The notes under the pieces are model-generated. The model was not told the origin of the DNA. It made no database searches and was given only the letters and a program-made list of their open reading frames with translations. From Schizochytrium sp. CCTCC M209059 (Eukaryota > Sar > Bigyra > Thraustochytrida > Thraustochytriidae), in the NCBI GenBank assembly GCA_000818945.1, contig KN805375.1, forward strand, positions 655,069 through 719,068: 64,000 nucleotides of DNA, written 5' to 3'. A program made the position numbers and the translations under genes. Shown here piece by piece: positions 18,902-29,154 of the stretch; position 1 is the stretch's first letter, and the number at the start of each line of letters is the position of its first letter.

Positions 18902-20929
18902 TCAAAAGGACACGTCTTCGAGAAGATCGTCGTCATTATAGGCGGTCGTGCCTAGATCCTCATCGTCCGCGGTGCCAGGCGGATGGCTCTGAAGATGTGT
19001 CACAGTCGGCGTCGAGCGTGAGTCGCCAAAAGCTTTATCCTCGCCATGGCCGGATGCTTCACCTTGCATCTGTGCGTCTGACAGGTCCTGTTGCTCCTGT
19101 TGCTTTTGCTGCTGCTGCAGAAGAATGACCTCTTCTTCGGTTGGACCGGAGAAGAGCTCATCGTCAGCTCGTGATCGGGATGATGCATTGTTTGCATCGG
19201 CTGCGGCCGCGGCAGCAGCAAAGGATAAATTCGCTTCGTTGATATCAGGCGCCACGACAGGCAAAGAATGACTCGAAGCGCCCGTGCTTGCCGTGGCATC
19301 ACCAAGATGCGTGTTTGCCAAGGCATCGGCTGCAGCATCAACGCCAGTCCCTTCAAAGGTACCTTCTTCGTCCTCGTCTTCGTGGTGCTGGGTTGCGGGA
19401 AGTTTGGCCGAGTTGCTTTCTGCTGCTGGTGCTCTAGTAGGCGTAAAGTCAGAACGCGCGAAGGCAGGGGAAGGCGTAAATGTAGTTGCTTGCATTGCCT
19501 GTGGCGCACGCGAGGGCGGGGCCGGTGCGACGTCAGCATGAGATTCGGCGGCATACGGCGAAGCTTGCGTCTGGTAACCTTGAGAATGTGCAGACTGCTG
19601 ATTATATCCCGACTGCTGATTGTATGTCGCCGACTGCTGGTCATATGTAGACTGCTGGTTGTATGCGGATGATTGCTGGTCATATGTGGGCTGCTGGTGA
19701 TAATGAGCTGGGGCCGCAAGATTTTGTTGGTAAACATCTTGCTGATAAGCTGTCTGCTGCTGCGAAAAAGCTTGGGCTGCCGGAGTTGTTACGGGCGCTG
19801 GCGCTGGTGCTGACACTGCAAAGGAGTCGAACCCCGGAGAAGGTAGGGACGAAGGCGGTGTGGTCGCTGAGGAAGAGGCAAGATCTCCAGAAGGCGAGCG
19901 CGGCGAGGCAGCTCCGGCAAACGTGTAACCAAGAAAGTGGACAATGAGTGGCTTGGGGGAATTTTTCAACCGCGGTACAATTTCCTCGTAGAGAACGTGG
20001 ACGACGGATTCACCGCCGATTTTGCTGATGATATCGCCGACACCCACAAGACCCGAACGTTCGGCAACACCTGGTTGGCCGTTTGCTGCGCGCTGGTAGT
20101 CGACGACAATGGCCTGAGGAAAGACCTCGCGCTTGAGAGCGGGGTTCGTAGGAGAGACGTGTGGCGGGCGTTTTTTGAGGCGGAGGCCAAGAAATTGGCC
20201 CTCGGTGATGACGACGCTGACCTCGCGCATGGAGGGGTCGCCCATGCCCAGGAAGGCCTCCATGTCGGGATTGACGGCGACGCGGGGAACGAGAAGGGTG
20301 CGACGGAGCCAATTTTCGAGATCTTGGCGACGGGTCTCGAGGAATTCGGCGCGAAGGTGATCCTGGAGAAGTTTGTTGTGTTTTGGTGGATGCTTGGGCA
20401 CAGAGGAGAGCATGTGCGTTCCGTAAAATGCGCTGCGGATTTGTGAGTAGGCGAATCGAAAGTCGCGAAAGCGACGATGCACGGCAAAGTGCATTTCCCG
20501 ACGCTGACTCCGATAGACACGTGTAAAGCTGACCTTGACGAGGTACCATACGGTGCTTGTACCGTCGACTGCGACTTCGGGAATACTAACTTGAACATTC
20601 TCCACGCTTTCGTCCTGATCCTTGAGGCGCTCGTTGTTCTCGCGAAGCTGCACTTGGGCGTGCTGTGGCCCAGTGAGTAGACAGATGTAGCGACCTGCGC
20701 TTGCCTTGGAGAAGAAGGAGGATGTTCCAGCCTCGATGATGACGCGACCTGTTCCGCCGCCGTTGGGTAGCTGGAAGACGAGGGCACCTTTGGGCTGTTC
20801 GACGCCGCCGACCGAGAGACTCGTGTCCTTGGTGACGGGATTATGTCTCAGCACAATTTTGACGGGGTCCATTTGGTTTTCATCGGTTCTGTATTCCCAG
20901 ACGCGCGTCACGTCTGCGCCGAGGTTCAT
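18902..20929 (-). CDS. PX-PDZ domain protein with prion-like Gln/Tyr-rich tail
   Basis: 675 residues from the ATG at 20929; the frame extends 7 codons further only through a TTG. Residues about 1-100 form a beta-rich region of unknown type. A PX (phosphoinositide-binding) domain lies at about 111-228, with the basic RRFRDF patch, the PPKH segment and the final RQDLENWLRR...AFLG helix. A PDZ domain follows at about 237-334, with FLGLRL as carboxylate-binding loop and GVGDIISKIGGE. The last 340 residues are disordered: Ala/Pro-rich, then about eight Y-N/D-QQS repeats (about residues 415-460), then Gln-rich and acidic. PX proteins go to endosomal membranes, so a sorting-nexin-like trafficking adaptor is likely. 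SNX27 has the reverse order (PDZ then PX), so this is not simply SNX27. Confidence 0.87.
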   Translation of the reverse strand: MNLGADVTRVWEYRTDENQMDPVKIVLRHNPVTKDTSLSVGGVEQPKGALVFQLPNGGGTGRVIIEAGTSSFFSKASAGRYICLLTGPQHAQVQLRENNERLKDQDESVENVQVSIPEVAVDGTSTVWYLVKVSFTRVYRSQRREMHFAVHRRFRDFRFAYSQIRSAFYGTHMLSSVPKHPPKHNKLLQDHLRAEFLETRRQDLENWLRRTLLVPRVAVNPDMEAFLGMGDPSMREVSVVITEGQFLGLRLKKRPPHVSPTNPALKREVFPQAIVVDYQRAANGQPGVAERSGLVGVGDIISKIGGESVVHVLYEEIVPRLKNSPKPLIVHFLGYTFAGAASPRSPSGDLASSSATTPPSSLPSPGFDSFAVSAPAPAPVTTPAAQAFSQQQTAYQQDVYQQNLAAPAHYHQQPTYDQQSSAYNQQSTYDQQSATYNQQSGYNQQSAHSQGYQTQASPYAAESHADVAPAPPSRAPQAMQATTFTPSPAFARSDFTPTRAPAAESNSAKLPATQHHEDEDEEGTFEGTGVDAAADALANTHLGDATASTGASSHSLPVVAPDINEANLSFAAAAAAADANNASSRSRADDELFSGPTEEEVILLQQQQKQQEQQDLSDAQMQGEASGHGEDKAFGDSRSTPTVTHLQSHPPGTADDEDLGTTAYNDDDLLEDVSF

Positions 20930-21087
20930 GATGCTTGGTAAGACGCGCAAAGAATGGTCTATGATGGGAGACGAAGAGAACAGTGCGTGCTACGTTGACG
21001 AATTGCGTTCGTTTCAAGACGTCGGGATGCCTTGGTGCGTCGAGCCGACTGTTTGTGACGCCGAGGCGCGCGCTGCTCGGGTCAACA

Positions 21088-21125
<38 letters not shown>

Positions 21126-21388
21126 TTGCTTGCGATGCCGAAGCGCTGGCTGCTTGTTGGTTGCGTTTCGTCGGCTTCGCTCGTTTGCAGACCTTCGTGG
21201 GAGAGAGAGCGTCCGTCTGCCTCGCGCCCTAGCGACGCGAGTTAGACAGCAACGCCTGCTCGGAGACAGAGACGCACGGCACCGCGGCCGCGTGCAGGTC
21301 TGTGCCGTCTGGTGTCGGCGACGTCTCAGGCTGGCTGGATCTTTAGTTGGTCGTTCGCTCACAGTGTCATCAGGCTGACCCACTGTCG

Positions 21389-21424
21389 CCCGAAATTCCG
21401 GAATACATGACACGGAATTTCGGG
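21389..21424. repeat. Perfect 12-bp inverted repeat (hairpin)
   Basis: CCCGAAATTCCG at 21389-21400 and its exact reverse complement CGGAATTTCGGG at 21413-21424, separated by 12 nt. It lies about 460 bp upstream of the PX-PDZ start. Confidence 0.9.
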
Positions 21425-23957
21425 TTCGGAGCGAGAGGGCTCCGCGGCGTTGCCAAGCTGTAGCTGCTGCAGCTTCAGCAGGCCGTCGGGCTGGTCGTGT
21501 TGCAGTTGTTCGTTGCGTTGGCAGTGGTTGGTTGCCGAGTGCGCGATCAACATGCGTCGAGGAGCTACAAGATGCGTGCGACTGCGAGCAGCCAATCAAT
21601 GTCACTCTTGACTCGGGTTTTTAGCGCGTCCACGGCATGCAGGTGTAGGTGCAGATGATGATTCTCGGCACTCATCGTCGAACCGTTTTCTACCTCGCGT
21701 GAATTCCCGTTTTCTCTTTTCATCGTACGTACGTAGGAGCCTGGGGCAGGTGTGTCAAGAAAAAATGAAATAACAAGGACAAGATCAAGAGTCATCACCG
21801 CTCTTGCGCGTGCGGTGCGGCAGGTCAGCCATTGGCGGGCCGAGGAGGACCAAGCTCTTGGGCGGCCCTCCCTCTCATGCATTATGAACGGTCGAGATCG
21901 GACGCGTACTGTTACTGACATGACTGGCTGCAGCTGCTGCACCAGTTCTTCCTGGGCGCCTTGCGCTGACCGACCCTGGGCGATGGGAGTGGCCAATGAC
22001 TGAGCGACAATGCGAGTCACGAGTGGCCAGTACATAGCCTTGGCTCTGTATAAAAGAAAAAAAAAGGAACAAAAGGTTCAACCCAGGATGTCGGTCATGA
22101 TCGATCTTCAGCCAAGGCCAACCCCAGCGTCGTCCCGCCGGTGCATCATCATGAAGGTCGCCTTTTTCCATCACCCATTCGCAAGCCTCCGCACAGCCAT
22201 CCATCCATCCATCCATCGTCCTCCATCACAGCCCTCCTCCCTTCCGCCCGGAACGCTCAGAGCCCGGCTTTGACGCAGAGCAGTGCACGGCAGGCAACGC
22301 GCGTGTCGAAACGCGCTCTGCTCTGCTCTGCTCTGCGTTGCCTTGCGTTGCCTTGCCTTGCGTTGCCTTGCCTTGCGTTGCCTTGCGGCTTCCTTCGCAG
22401 GCGTGGCGACGAAAACGCAGTTGGCCGAGGTCTTGGGACTACCTCTCCAGCCCGCCTCACCGGCTTGCTTACGAAACGCGCCGGGTCAGCCGCCGCCCTT
22501 GTCTTCCTTCTCGCCCTTATCCTCCTGCCGCCCAACCACCGCGGCGAGAAACTCCTCCGCGCCGTCCTCGCCTTGCGTGTCGCTCGCGCGGCTTCTGCGC
22601 GCGGGGCGGCGGGGGTGCCCGCGCAGAAGGCCGCCATGGCCTGGCCCGGCCTCGCCTCGCCTGGCCTCGCCTCGCCTCGCCTCGCCTCGCCTGCCTGGCC
22701 GCGCGCATTCGGTGCGCGGATATGGCGGATTGTTGACCTTGCGCACGGTGAGCCGGGGCGTTGCTCTTTCTCCTTTCAAAGTTGGCGAGGAGGAGGAGGG
22801 TGGGAGAAGAAGGTGCGCGCAAGGGTGCGCGAAGCGGGCGGCGCGGCTGGCCGAGGCCGCGGGAGGTGCATCTCGCAGGACAGGCAGGCAGGAAGGCAGG
22901 CAGGCGCAGGCAGGCAGGCAGCCATCCGGCTCGGCTCGGTACGGCGGTGGACGCGGCCAGACGAGCGAGCTTTTGGGGCCGTGTGGGCGGGCACGCGGTG
23001 GTTACCTTACAGCTAGTTTGTTGATTAAAACAAAAGTTTCTCTCGCTTTGAAGATTCTCCTCTTTTCTCTTTTCGAAAAGCTCGTTCGCGAGCCTCGCTT
23101 GGCCTGGCCTGGCTTGGCGTAGCTTGCTGCTTGTGCTTGCTTGCTTGCTAGCCTGCTTGCTAGCCTGCTTGCTGCCGCAGTAATGACAGACGTCAGCGAA
23201 CGTACACGCACGCCCGCACGCCCAAACGTACGTCCCTCGTTGCCACCTCGCCCCGCCTTGCGCAGCCCCGAGGCCTTGTCGGTCGGGCGTCTCCGTGGCG
23301 CCTGCTCATCCATCCCATCCCCGGCGCTCCTCTCGGCTCTTGGCCCCGCGCTGGCTCCGGCTGCAGAGGGAGCACGCGGCCGAGGCCGGAGGGCCGGTCT
23401 GCGCCGCGCGGCGGCAGCGAGCCAGCCAGCCAGCCAGCCATCGCGATGGCTGCTTTCATGGGGCCAGCGCCGCCGCGCGCACGCGCCTCCGCCGTCGGCG
23501 CGCCTCGAGCCCGGTCTCGGCGCCGCGTTTTTCTCTTTCGTGGTTGGTCGCTGGCCACCACCAGAAAGGGAAAAAAGAAATAGGCCTACCCAAGCGACCG
23601 TGAATGAATGGGTGAATGAGTGAATGAATGGATGGATGGATGGATGGATGAATGGGTGAACGAGAGAAAGAAGAACGAGAGAAAGCGAGCAAGCGAGCGA
23701 GCTTGCGTACCTTCTGGCCGCCCCTGCTGCGAATCGCGAGTCGAGGAGCGGCGGATGGTGGCGCAGGTGGAGGCCGAGTTTAGGTTGGTTTTTTACAGTT
23801 ATTGTGTCGTGCGCGGCAGGCAGCTCGGTCGCATCGCATCGCATCGCGGTCGTAAGAGTGAGGGAGAGGGGGGTCGAAAGGGGAGCGTGAATGAACGGAC
23901 AATGGCTGGCCATAAAAAGAAAGAAAAGAAAGAAAGAAACGATTTGGGAAAAAGGAA

Positions 23958-23989
<32 letters not shown>

Positions 23990-24096
23990 AAAGAAAGAAA
24001 AGAAAGAAGGAATCTTGGCGCCCGCTCTTCGTCTACTGCGCATGTACGCATACATACCGCCGCCCGCCGCCTTCTGTGGCGCGCCAGCCACCCCTG

Positions 24097-24268
24097 NNNN
24101 NNNNNNNNNNNNNNNNNNNNNNNNNNNNNNNNNNNNNNNNNNNNNNNNNNNNNNNNNNNNNNNNNNNNNNNNNNNNNNNNNNNNNNNNNNNNNNNNNNNN
24201 NNNNNNNNNNNNNNNNNNNNNNNNNNNNNNNNNNNNNNNNNNNNNNNNNNNNNNNNNNNNNNNNNNNN
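24097..24268. other. Assembly gap (172 N)
   Basis: A run of undetermined bases inside a GC-rich and purine-repeat-rich spacer. ORFs drawn across it are not real. Confidence 0.99.
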
Positions 24269-24794
24269 CCCCCCGCACGCCCTCTGCGTCCCACTGGCGT
24301 TTCCGGCGGCGTTCGCGACTACGCCAACGCGCAGATGAGGGGACGAACTTACCCGCACGTGGCCCTCGTCCCTCTCCTCACCTCTGCGCTTTCACCAAGG
24401 GCGCGTTGCGGGGAAGCTTCCGCGCCGCCCTCCGCGCTCCACTGACTCCGCCGCGTGCGGCTCCGGGCTCCGTCTCTCCTTGACCCCTCCGACGTCTTCC
24501 CTGCGTCTCCACTGGGACCCGCGCGCGGCCGCGTCCATACATGCACGCATACATACATACGTAAGTACCCGGCTCCTGGGATCCGCCGTGTTTTCTCTCT
24601 CGGCCCCCCCTTCCCTTCCCTTCCCTTCCCTGACCGCGCTTCGTTCCCCGTGCCGCGCCCTCGCCCCCGTCTCGCTGACCGCGCCACGCGCCGGCCGCTC
24701 CGCCGGGTGGCCTCCTCGAAAGCCGGCCGGCTTCGGCGTGGTTGGCCTGGCGGCGAAGGCGGAGTCGAAACAGTCCCGAGGCCCGTTCAGATTC

Positions 24795-24930
24795 AAAAGA
24801 AAGGAAAGCAAAAGAAAGGAAAGCAAAAGAAAGGAAAGAAAAGAAAAGAAAGGAAGAGGAAGAAAGAAAAGAAAAGAAAAGAAAGGAAAAGAAAAGAAAG
24901 GAAAAGAAAGAAAAAGGAAGGAGGAACAAA
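24795..24930 (+). repeat. Polypurine tract (GAAAG/GGAAA) upstream of the ATP-grasp gene
   Basis: About 135 nt that are almost entirely A and G on the plus strand, interrupted only by isolated C, composed of AAAG, GGAAAG and GAAAA units. It lies about 260 bp before the start codon. Confidence 0.85.
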
Positions 24931-25186
24931 AGCAGAGGCGGGCAAAGGAGCGCCGAGGGCGGGTCCAGCAAAACCTGAAACCCAAGACGGCCGCGCGCCC
25001 GATCGAGAGACGCGCCCGCGCGAAGCAAACAGGCGAGCAAGCAAGCAAGCAGATCAACAGGCGAACCGAGCTGCAGCGAGCGAGCAGAGGCTGATCCGCA
25101 CGCTCGCGACGGGGCCTGCTAAAACGGTCTACCGCCGCGCTAACAGGAAAGAAGCCAGCAGCAGCGCCACAGAGACGAAAGAAAGG

Positions 25187-26707
25187 ATGGCCGCCATGAA
25201 CGACGAAGTCCAGACGCGCGACGCGCTCCTCGCGGAGAACCGCGCCGATGAGGAAACACAGCAGGCGAGGCTCCAGGCCCTCAACGGAAAGACCGTGCTT
25301 TGGGTCTGCGCAGCCGGCGTGCCCATGATGAGCGAGAACCTCGCAAGTAAGGTACGCTGGGTCCGTGACCACGGTGTCCGCCTCGTCGCCCTCTTCTCCT
25401 CCCCCGAGGAGAAGCTCGTGTCCGTCTTCGCAGACAAGGGACTCATGGACGCAGCTGTTTTCGCCCCCTTCGAGTCAAATGATGTCGGCGCTCTCGTGCA
25501 AAAGGCCCTCGATGAGGCTGACATTCGCGTCGACGGTGTCCACAGCCCCTACGAGCAGGGCATCGTCACCGCCGCCGCCGTCGCAAACTACCTCGGCCTT
25601 GCATCGAACCCCAAGGAGGCCTTTGTGGCGGCCCGCGACAAGGGCGCCACCCGCGAGCGCTGCCGTGCCGCCGGCATCCCCATGCCCCGCTCCGGCGTCG
25701 CGGCCTCCCAGTCGGAGCTCGCCAAGGTCACCGAGCACGTGGGCTTCCCGCTCATCATCAAGCCGTCTAGCGGTGCTGGCTCTTGCGGCGTCTTCCGCGC
25801 CAATTCCCTCGAAGAGGCCTGCGACGCCTTTGCCAAGATCGAGGAGGACCTCAAGTCCAACTGGGCGCTCTCCTCGCACGGCATGAGCAACACCGTCCTC
25901 GTCGAGCAGCTCCTTGTCGGCCCCGAGTTCGATGTCGACGTCATCATGGCGGATGGCGAGCCCCGCTTCATGGCCACGTCGGACAACTGGGAGTGCCTTG
26001 CGCCCTACTTTCTCGAGACTGGTTCCAACTGCCCCTCTGTTTTCCCGGCAAAGGACGTCGCGGCTCTCGAAGAGTACACGGTCGATGTGATCCGCGCGCT
26101 CGGATTCACCCAGGGTGCCTTTCACGTCGAGTCCATTCTCACCACCGAGGGCCCGCGCCTCATTGAGTGCAATGCTCGCGTCGGTGGCGGCAACGTCCAG
26201 CTCTTCCACGAAACTGTTCACAACGTCGACATGTTCGCCAACTCGTTCCTTTTGTCCATGGGCGTGCCTGTCAACCCGCCCGTCTCCGCTCCGCGTTGCG
26301 GCATGGCTGACTTCTCTTTTACCTGCGAGCAAACCGGCACGCTCCTCGACGCTTCCTTCCCGGAGCGTCTGCGCAAGATCCCCGGTGTCTTCAGCTCCAT
26401 GAGCTACTACAAGGCTGGCGACTACGTCGTGGGCAGCGATACCGGCTTCCCCGTCTGGCTTGGCGAGTTTATTGTCAAGGTCGACACTGCACAGAACGCC
26501 ATTGACCTCGTCAAGCGCATTGTGGCTGAGACCGAGATCAAGATTCGCCGTGAGTCTCTCGGAAGCGAGACTGACATCCATGAGCGCAAGGAGGACGAAG
26601 ATGAGATCAATCCCGCTTCGTCTGCGTCCTCCACCCCGGACATGACCTCGGATGAACTCCGCAAGGAGCTCAAGGAGACTCCCGAGTGCAAGGGTCTCGA
26701 AGCGTGA
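25187..26707 (+). CDS. ATP-grasp ligase, carnosine synthase / L-amino-acid ligase-like
   Basis: 506 residues. The open frame extends 244 codons further upstream, but that part is a Lys/Arg-rich translation of a purine repeat; I use the ATG at 25187 (AAAGG before ATG). An N-terminal pre-ATP-grasp Rossmann-like domain spans about residues 35-150, with strand KTVLWVCAAGV and HSPYEQG. An ATP-grasp fold spans about 155-420, with the ATP-binding lid GFPLIIKPSSGAGSCG near 186-203 and the metal-binding ECNARVGGGN near 326-335. A small C-terminal domain and an acidic tail follow. The layout fits BacD-type L-amino-acid ligases and the ATP-grasp part of carnosine synthase (CARNS1), which join a carboxylate to an amino acid via an acyl-phosphate while splitting ATP. 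The substrates cannot be told. Codon use is strongly C-ending, suggesting high expression. Confidence 0.82.
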   Translation: MAAMNDEVQTRDALLAENRADEETQQARLQALNGKTVLWVCAAGVPMMSENLASKVRWVRDHGVRLVALFSSPEEKLVSVFADKGLMDAAVFAPFESNDVGALVQKALDEADIRVDGVHSPYEQGIVTAAAVANYLGLASNPKEAFVAARDKGATRERCRAAGIPMPRSGVAASQSELAKVTEHVGFPLIIKPSSGAGSCGVFRANSLEEACDAFAKIEEDLKSNWALSSHGMSNTVLVEQLLVGPEFDVDVIMADGEPRFMATSDNWECLAPYFLETGSNCPSVFPAKDVAALEEYTVDVIRALGFTQGAFHVESILTTEGPRLIECNARVGGGNVQLFHETVHNVDMFANSFLLSMGVPVNPPVSAPRCGMADFSFTCEQTGTLLDASFPERLRKIPGVFSSMSYYKAGDYVVGSDTGFPVWLGEFIVKVDTAQNAIDLVKRIVAETEIKIRRESLGSETDIHERKEDEDEINPASSASSTPDMTSDELRKELKETPECKGLEA

Positions 26708-27647
26708 ACAGGTTGTTCTTCTTTCGTCAACCCTTGTTCTGCCTTCCATCGCCAAATTAGATAGATATGCCCCCCCTTCCCTGTGACCGAGCATTGCGCG
26801 CCTCGTTGCAACACAAATGTTGTATCGCGCGATCGCTCGTAGGACGTCTTCTTATGGACGTCAGAGACAGCCTTTTGTTCTTGACAAGAGCTGTCTGATG
26901 ATGGTTTTGGCCCCTCTTTTTCAACGAAATAAACACATGAATGTAAACTTTTTGGATAAATATGCTACGTACGTACTGCCGAGACCATTTACACATTTTT
27001 GGAAGGTTTGGAGCTCCGCTAGATTTACGCTTTTTTCCTTTCATTCGAACGATTCACTTCAGCTCAACACGGCCGGGTTGTTCCCATTCCCATTCACACT
27101 GCAAACTATTGTTGGAAATATGTTGCCTTGCCTTGCCTTGCCTTGCCTTGCCTTGCCTTGCCTTGCCTTGTCTTGTTTTGTTTTGTTTTGTTTCGTATTG
27201 CCGAGCAAAGCAAAAAGCACAAAGCGCAAAAAAAAGCGCAAGAAAAAGCAAAGCAAAGCAAAGCGAAGCAAAGCGAAGCAAAGAGAGGAACTCTGCGGAC
27301 AAAACATTTGAATGATTCTATTACTCTTTTGAAAGAGAGGCGAAAGGCGCGACAATAAACGATGGTTGCACTGCGTGTCAGGCATGACATTGGAGGCCGC
27401 GCCCCACGGACTCTCTTATCGCGTGCGTGGGGTCCAGTGAGCCGTAACTTCGCGATTCGCCGATGCAATGAGAAAAAGAAAGGAAGAAAAAATAAAACAC
27501 GACAGAACGATCACGTGCGCTTCATTGGCGTAGCGCTCTGTATCTTGGCCTTTTTGTCGCAGAACTGCACCGCCCGCACGATCGAATTATATCAGATTGG
27601 TACTTGGGCCACGCGTACATTTCCTTCGGCGATTTGCACTCGGTTTT

Positions 27648-27682
<35 letters not shown>

Positions 27683-27703
27683 ACCACAATGACCGTTGGG
27701 CGG
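26708..27703. other. Convergent 3' spacer with (CCTTG)n and GCAAA repeats
   Basis: 1.0 kb between two convergent stop codons. A run of about nine CCTTG units (27125-27170) passes into TTTTG units (27172-27190), followed by GCAAA/GCGAA-type units on the same strand (27205-27285). The two blocks are partly complementary and could form an imperfect stem. A CAG run of about ten triplets (27650-27678) lies just beyond the stop of the next gene. No gene supported. Confidence 0.6.
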
Positions 27704-28525
27704 TCAATGCTTTGATTTCTTTCGCGAAGAATCCTTGGCCTCTTGCTCGCGCAAACGCTTGCGGATAAGTTCAATGTCCTCGTCAGCGTCAGCCTGAAGA
27801 TCGGCAAGCTCCTTGGCAACATCAGCAGGATCTTCCTCATCAATAGCACCCTCATCATCCTCGTCATCCTCGTCAGCGTAGTCGTCGTCTGCAGGCTTGT
27901 ACATTTTGTTTACGGATAGCTTGCCATGTTCTGGCCAATACTGACCTTCGAGCGAGAACTCCCCAAAGGGGTTCTTCCCTGCGCCCGAAACGTCCATGAG
28001 CTCGTCCGCCCCTTCCCGAGGCGTGAACTTGAGCTTGAGTTTCTTTTCCACAATTTTGCGCGAGTCATCTTCGCTCTCCTTGAGCATAAAGTGACCACTA
28101 TACCGCCCACTTGGTGGTTTCTTTGCGTTTAGTCGTTTCTCGTCGCCCACATACGTGTATTTGAACTTGGACGTTTCCTTGGCCGCGAAGAGCTCCTTGG
28201 ACATGGCCCACTTCCCGGTCCATGTCAGCTTGCCGTCCTTGACCTTGACGACGCCGCGCAGCACGGGGGCCACGGTCGCCTTCTTGGGCTTTTTCGGCGC
28301 CACCTCCTCGTCCTCGACATTCTCGTCGTCCTCCTCGTCGTCGTCGTCCAGGTCCTGGCCGACGAGCGACGCCAGCGTGTCTGTCTTTGCCTTGCCAGCC
28401 TTGTCGGCGCCCGTCGTGCTGGTCTCGGTGCTCGTGCTCGAGCTCGTGCTCATCACGGCAGCAGTTGTCGCGGCGACGGCGCCGGCGACGGCGGCAGCGG
28501 CGGCGCCGACGACTTCCTCGCTCAT
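27704..28525 (-). CDS. Acidic, Lys-rich protein of unknown function
   Basis: 273 residues from the ATG at 28525 (MSEEVVG); the 50 codons above it are GC-rich leader. An Ala/Ser/Thr-rich N-terminus is followed by an acidic run (LDDDDEEDDENVEDEE) and a basic KKPKK patch. A folded central domain at about residues 90-210 contains the repeated elements TWTGKWAMSKE, SGRYSGHFMLKE and NPFGEFSLEG, which look like paired beta strands with Gly-x-Phe turns. Then come an acidic helix and a basic KKSKH end that could be a nuclear localisation signal. The beta-barrel-like domain with a final GxF-x-L-x-G strand recurs in algal and oomycete hypothetical proteins, but I cannot name it. Confidence 0.75.
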   Translation of the reverse strand: MSEEVVGAAAAAVAGAVAATTAAVMSTSSSTSTETSTTGADKAGKAKTDTLASLVGQDLDDDDEEDDENVEDEEVAPKKPKKATVAPVLRGVVKVKDGKLTWTGKWAMSKELFAAKETSKFKYTYVGDEKRLNAKKPPSGRYSGHFMLKESEDDSRKIVEKKLKLKFTPREGADELMDVSGAGKNPFGEFSLEGQYWPEHGKLSVNKMYKPADDDYADEDDEDDEGAIDEEDPADVAKELADLQADADEDIELIRKRLREQEAKDSSRKKSKH

Positions 28526-29154
28526 GGTCGAGTCGAGCGCGTCTCCGCTCGCGAGCAGGCAAGCAAGCAAGAACGGGCTCCGGCCCAGAGGCAGGGCGAG
28601 GCCAGGGACGCGCGAGCAGGAGACGAAGATCTCCGCCCGGCCAGCGCCAGCCACCGCCGCAAGGGGGGTCTGCACGCAGCCGCTGCCGCCGCGCCCGCCG
28701 ACCTCGCGCTCCTCCCTCCGGTTTGCTCTTTGCGAGCGCCTTTTCGGACTCGACTGATCCTTGCTCAGCTCGCCGAAACACCGCTCGGGGGATCCTCCCC
28801 GCTCCGCATAACGTAGTTTATTCTTGTTCCTCCTTTTTATCCTCGCTACAAAAGCTGTGATATTCGCGCTTTGTTATGTGCCGGAAGAACTTTAGTTCTG
28901 CGGCGAAACCGTTTCGAAGCGAGGATAAAACGTATATAAAAGAATATAATGAAGAACCACGCGAGGGGCTGAGCCCGGCAAACGTGGTTGGCGGCGGCGC
29001 GGTGCGGGCAAGCGAGCGGCGCGCGGGCAGGGTGCGCGCAAAGCCAAAGGCCGGCGTGACGTGTCTGGAGGAGCACGGACGCGGCGAGGAGTAACCTCAC
29101 GGCGAAGATTGGCGAAAACGTCTCGTTTTTCTTTCGGCTCTATAGACGGAGACG
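28526..29154. promoter_or_regulatory. Divergent promoter (acidic protein / RPF1)
   Basis: 629 bp between two divergent ATGs. It is GC-rich near the acidic protein and AT-rich at about 28800-28960, including GTATATAAAAGAATATAA at about 28931-28948, which could serve as a TATA-like element. No ORF of note. Confidence 0.6.

Larger units (their letters stand above)
20930..25186. other. Repeat-rich spacer with assembly gap
   Basis: 4.3 kb with no supported gene, flanked by two divergent genes. It holds a GGCA run (21090-21123), a perfect hairpin (21389-21424), TCTGC and TTGCC pentanucleotide runs (22316-22385), CTCGC runs (22645-22690), GGCA/GCAGGCAGG runs (22878-22920), ATGG and GGAT runs (22198-22218, 23625-23655), long GAAA/GAAAG purine tracts (23905-24010, 24795-24930) and a run of N. 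Long open frames exist on both strands but are Arg/Ala/Pro/Ser-rich artefacts of GC-rich repeats, and several run through the gap. Confidence 0.6.

Noticed and set aside
19825..19850. Minus-strand GGGGTTCGACTCC resembling a tRNA T-arm
   Set aside because: It encodes PGFDS in the PX-PDZ frame; no cloverleaf around it.
23002..24483. Long frames crossing the first N gap
   Set aside because: They run through undetermined bases and are Arg/Ser/Pro-rich repeat translations.
24455..25186. N-terminal 244-codon extension of the ATP-grasp protein
   Set aside because: Mostly Lys/Glu/Arg from a purine tract; the ATG at 25187 gives the usual family length.
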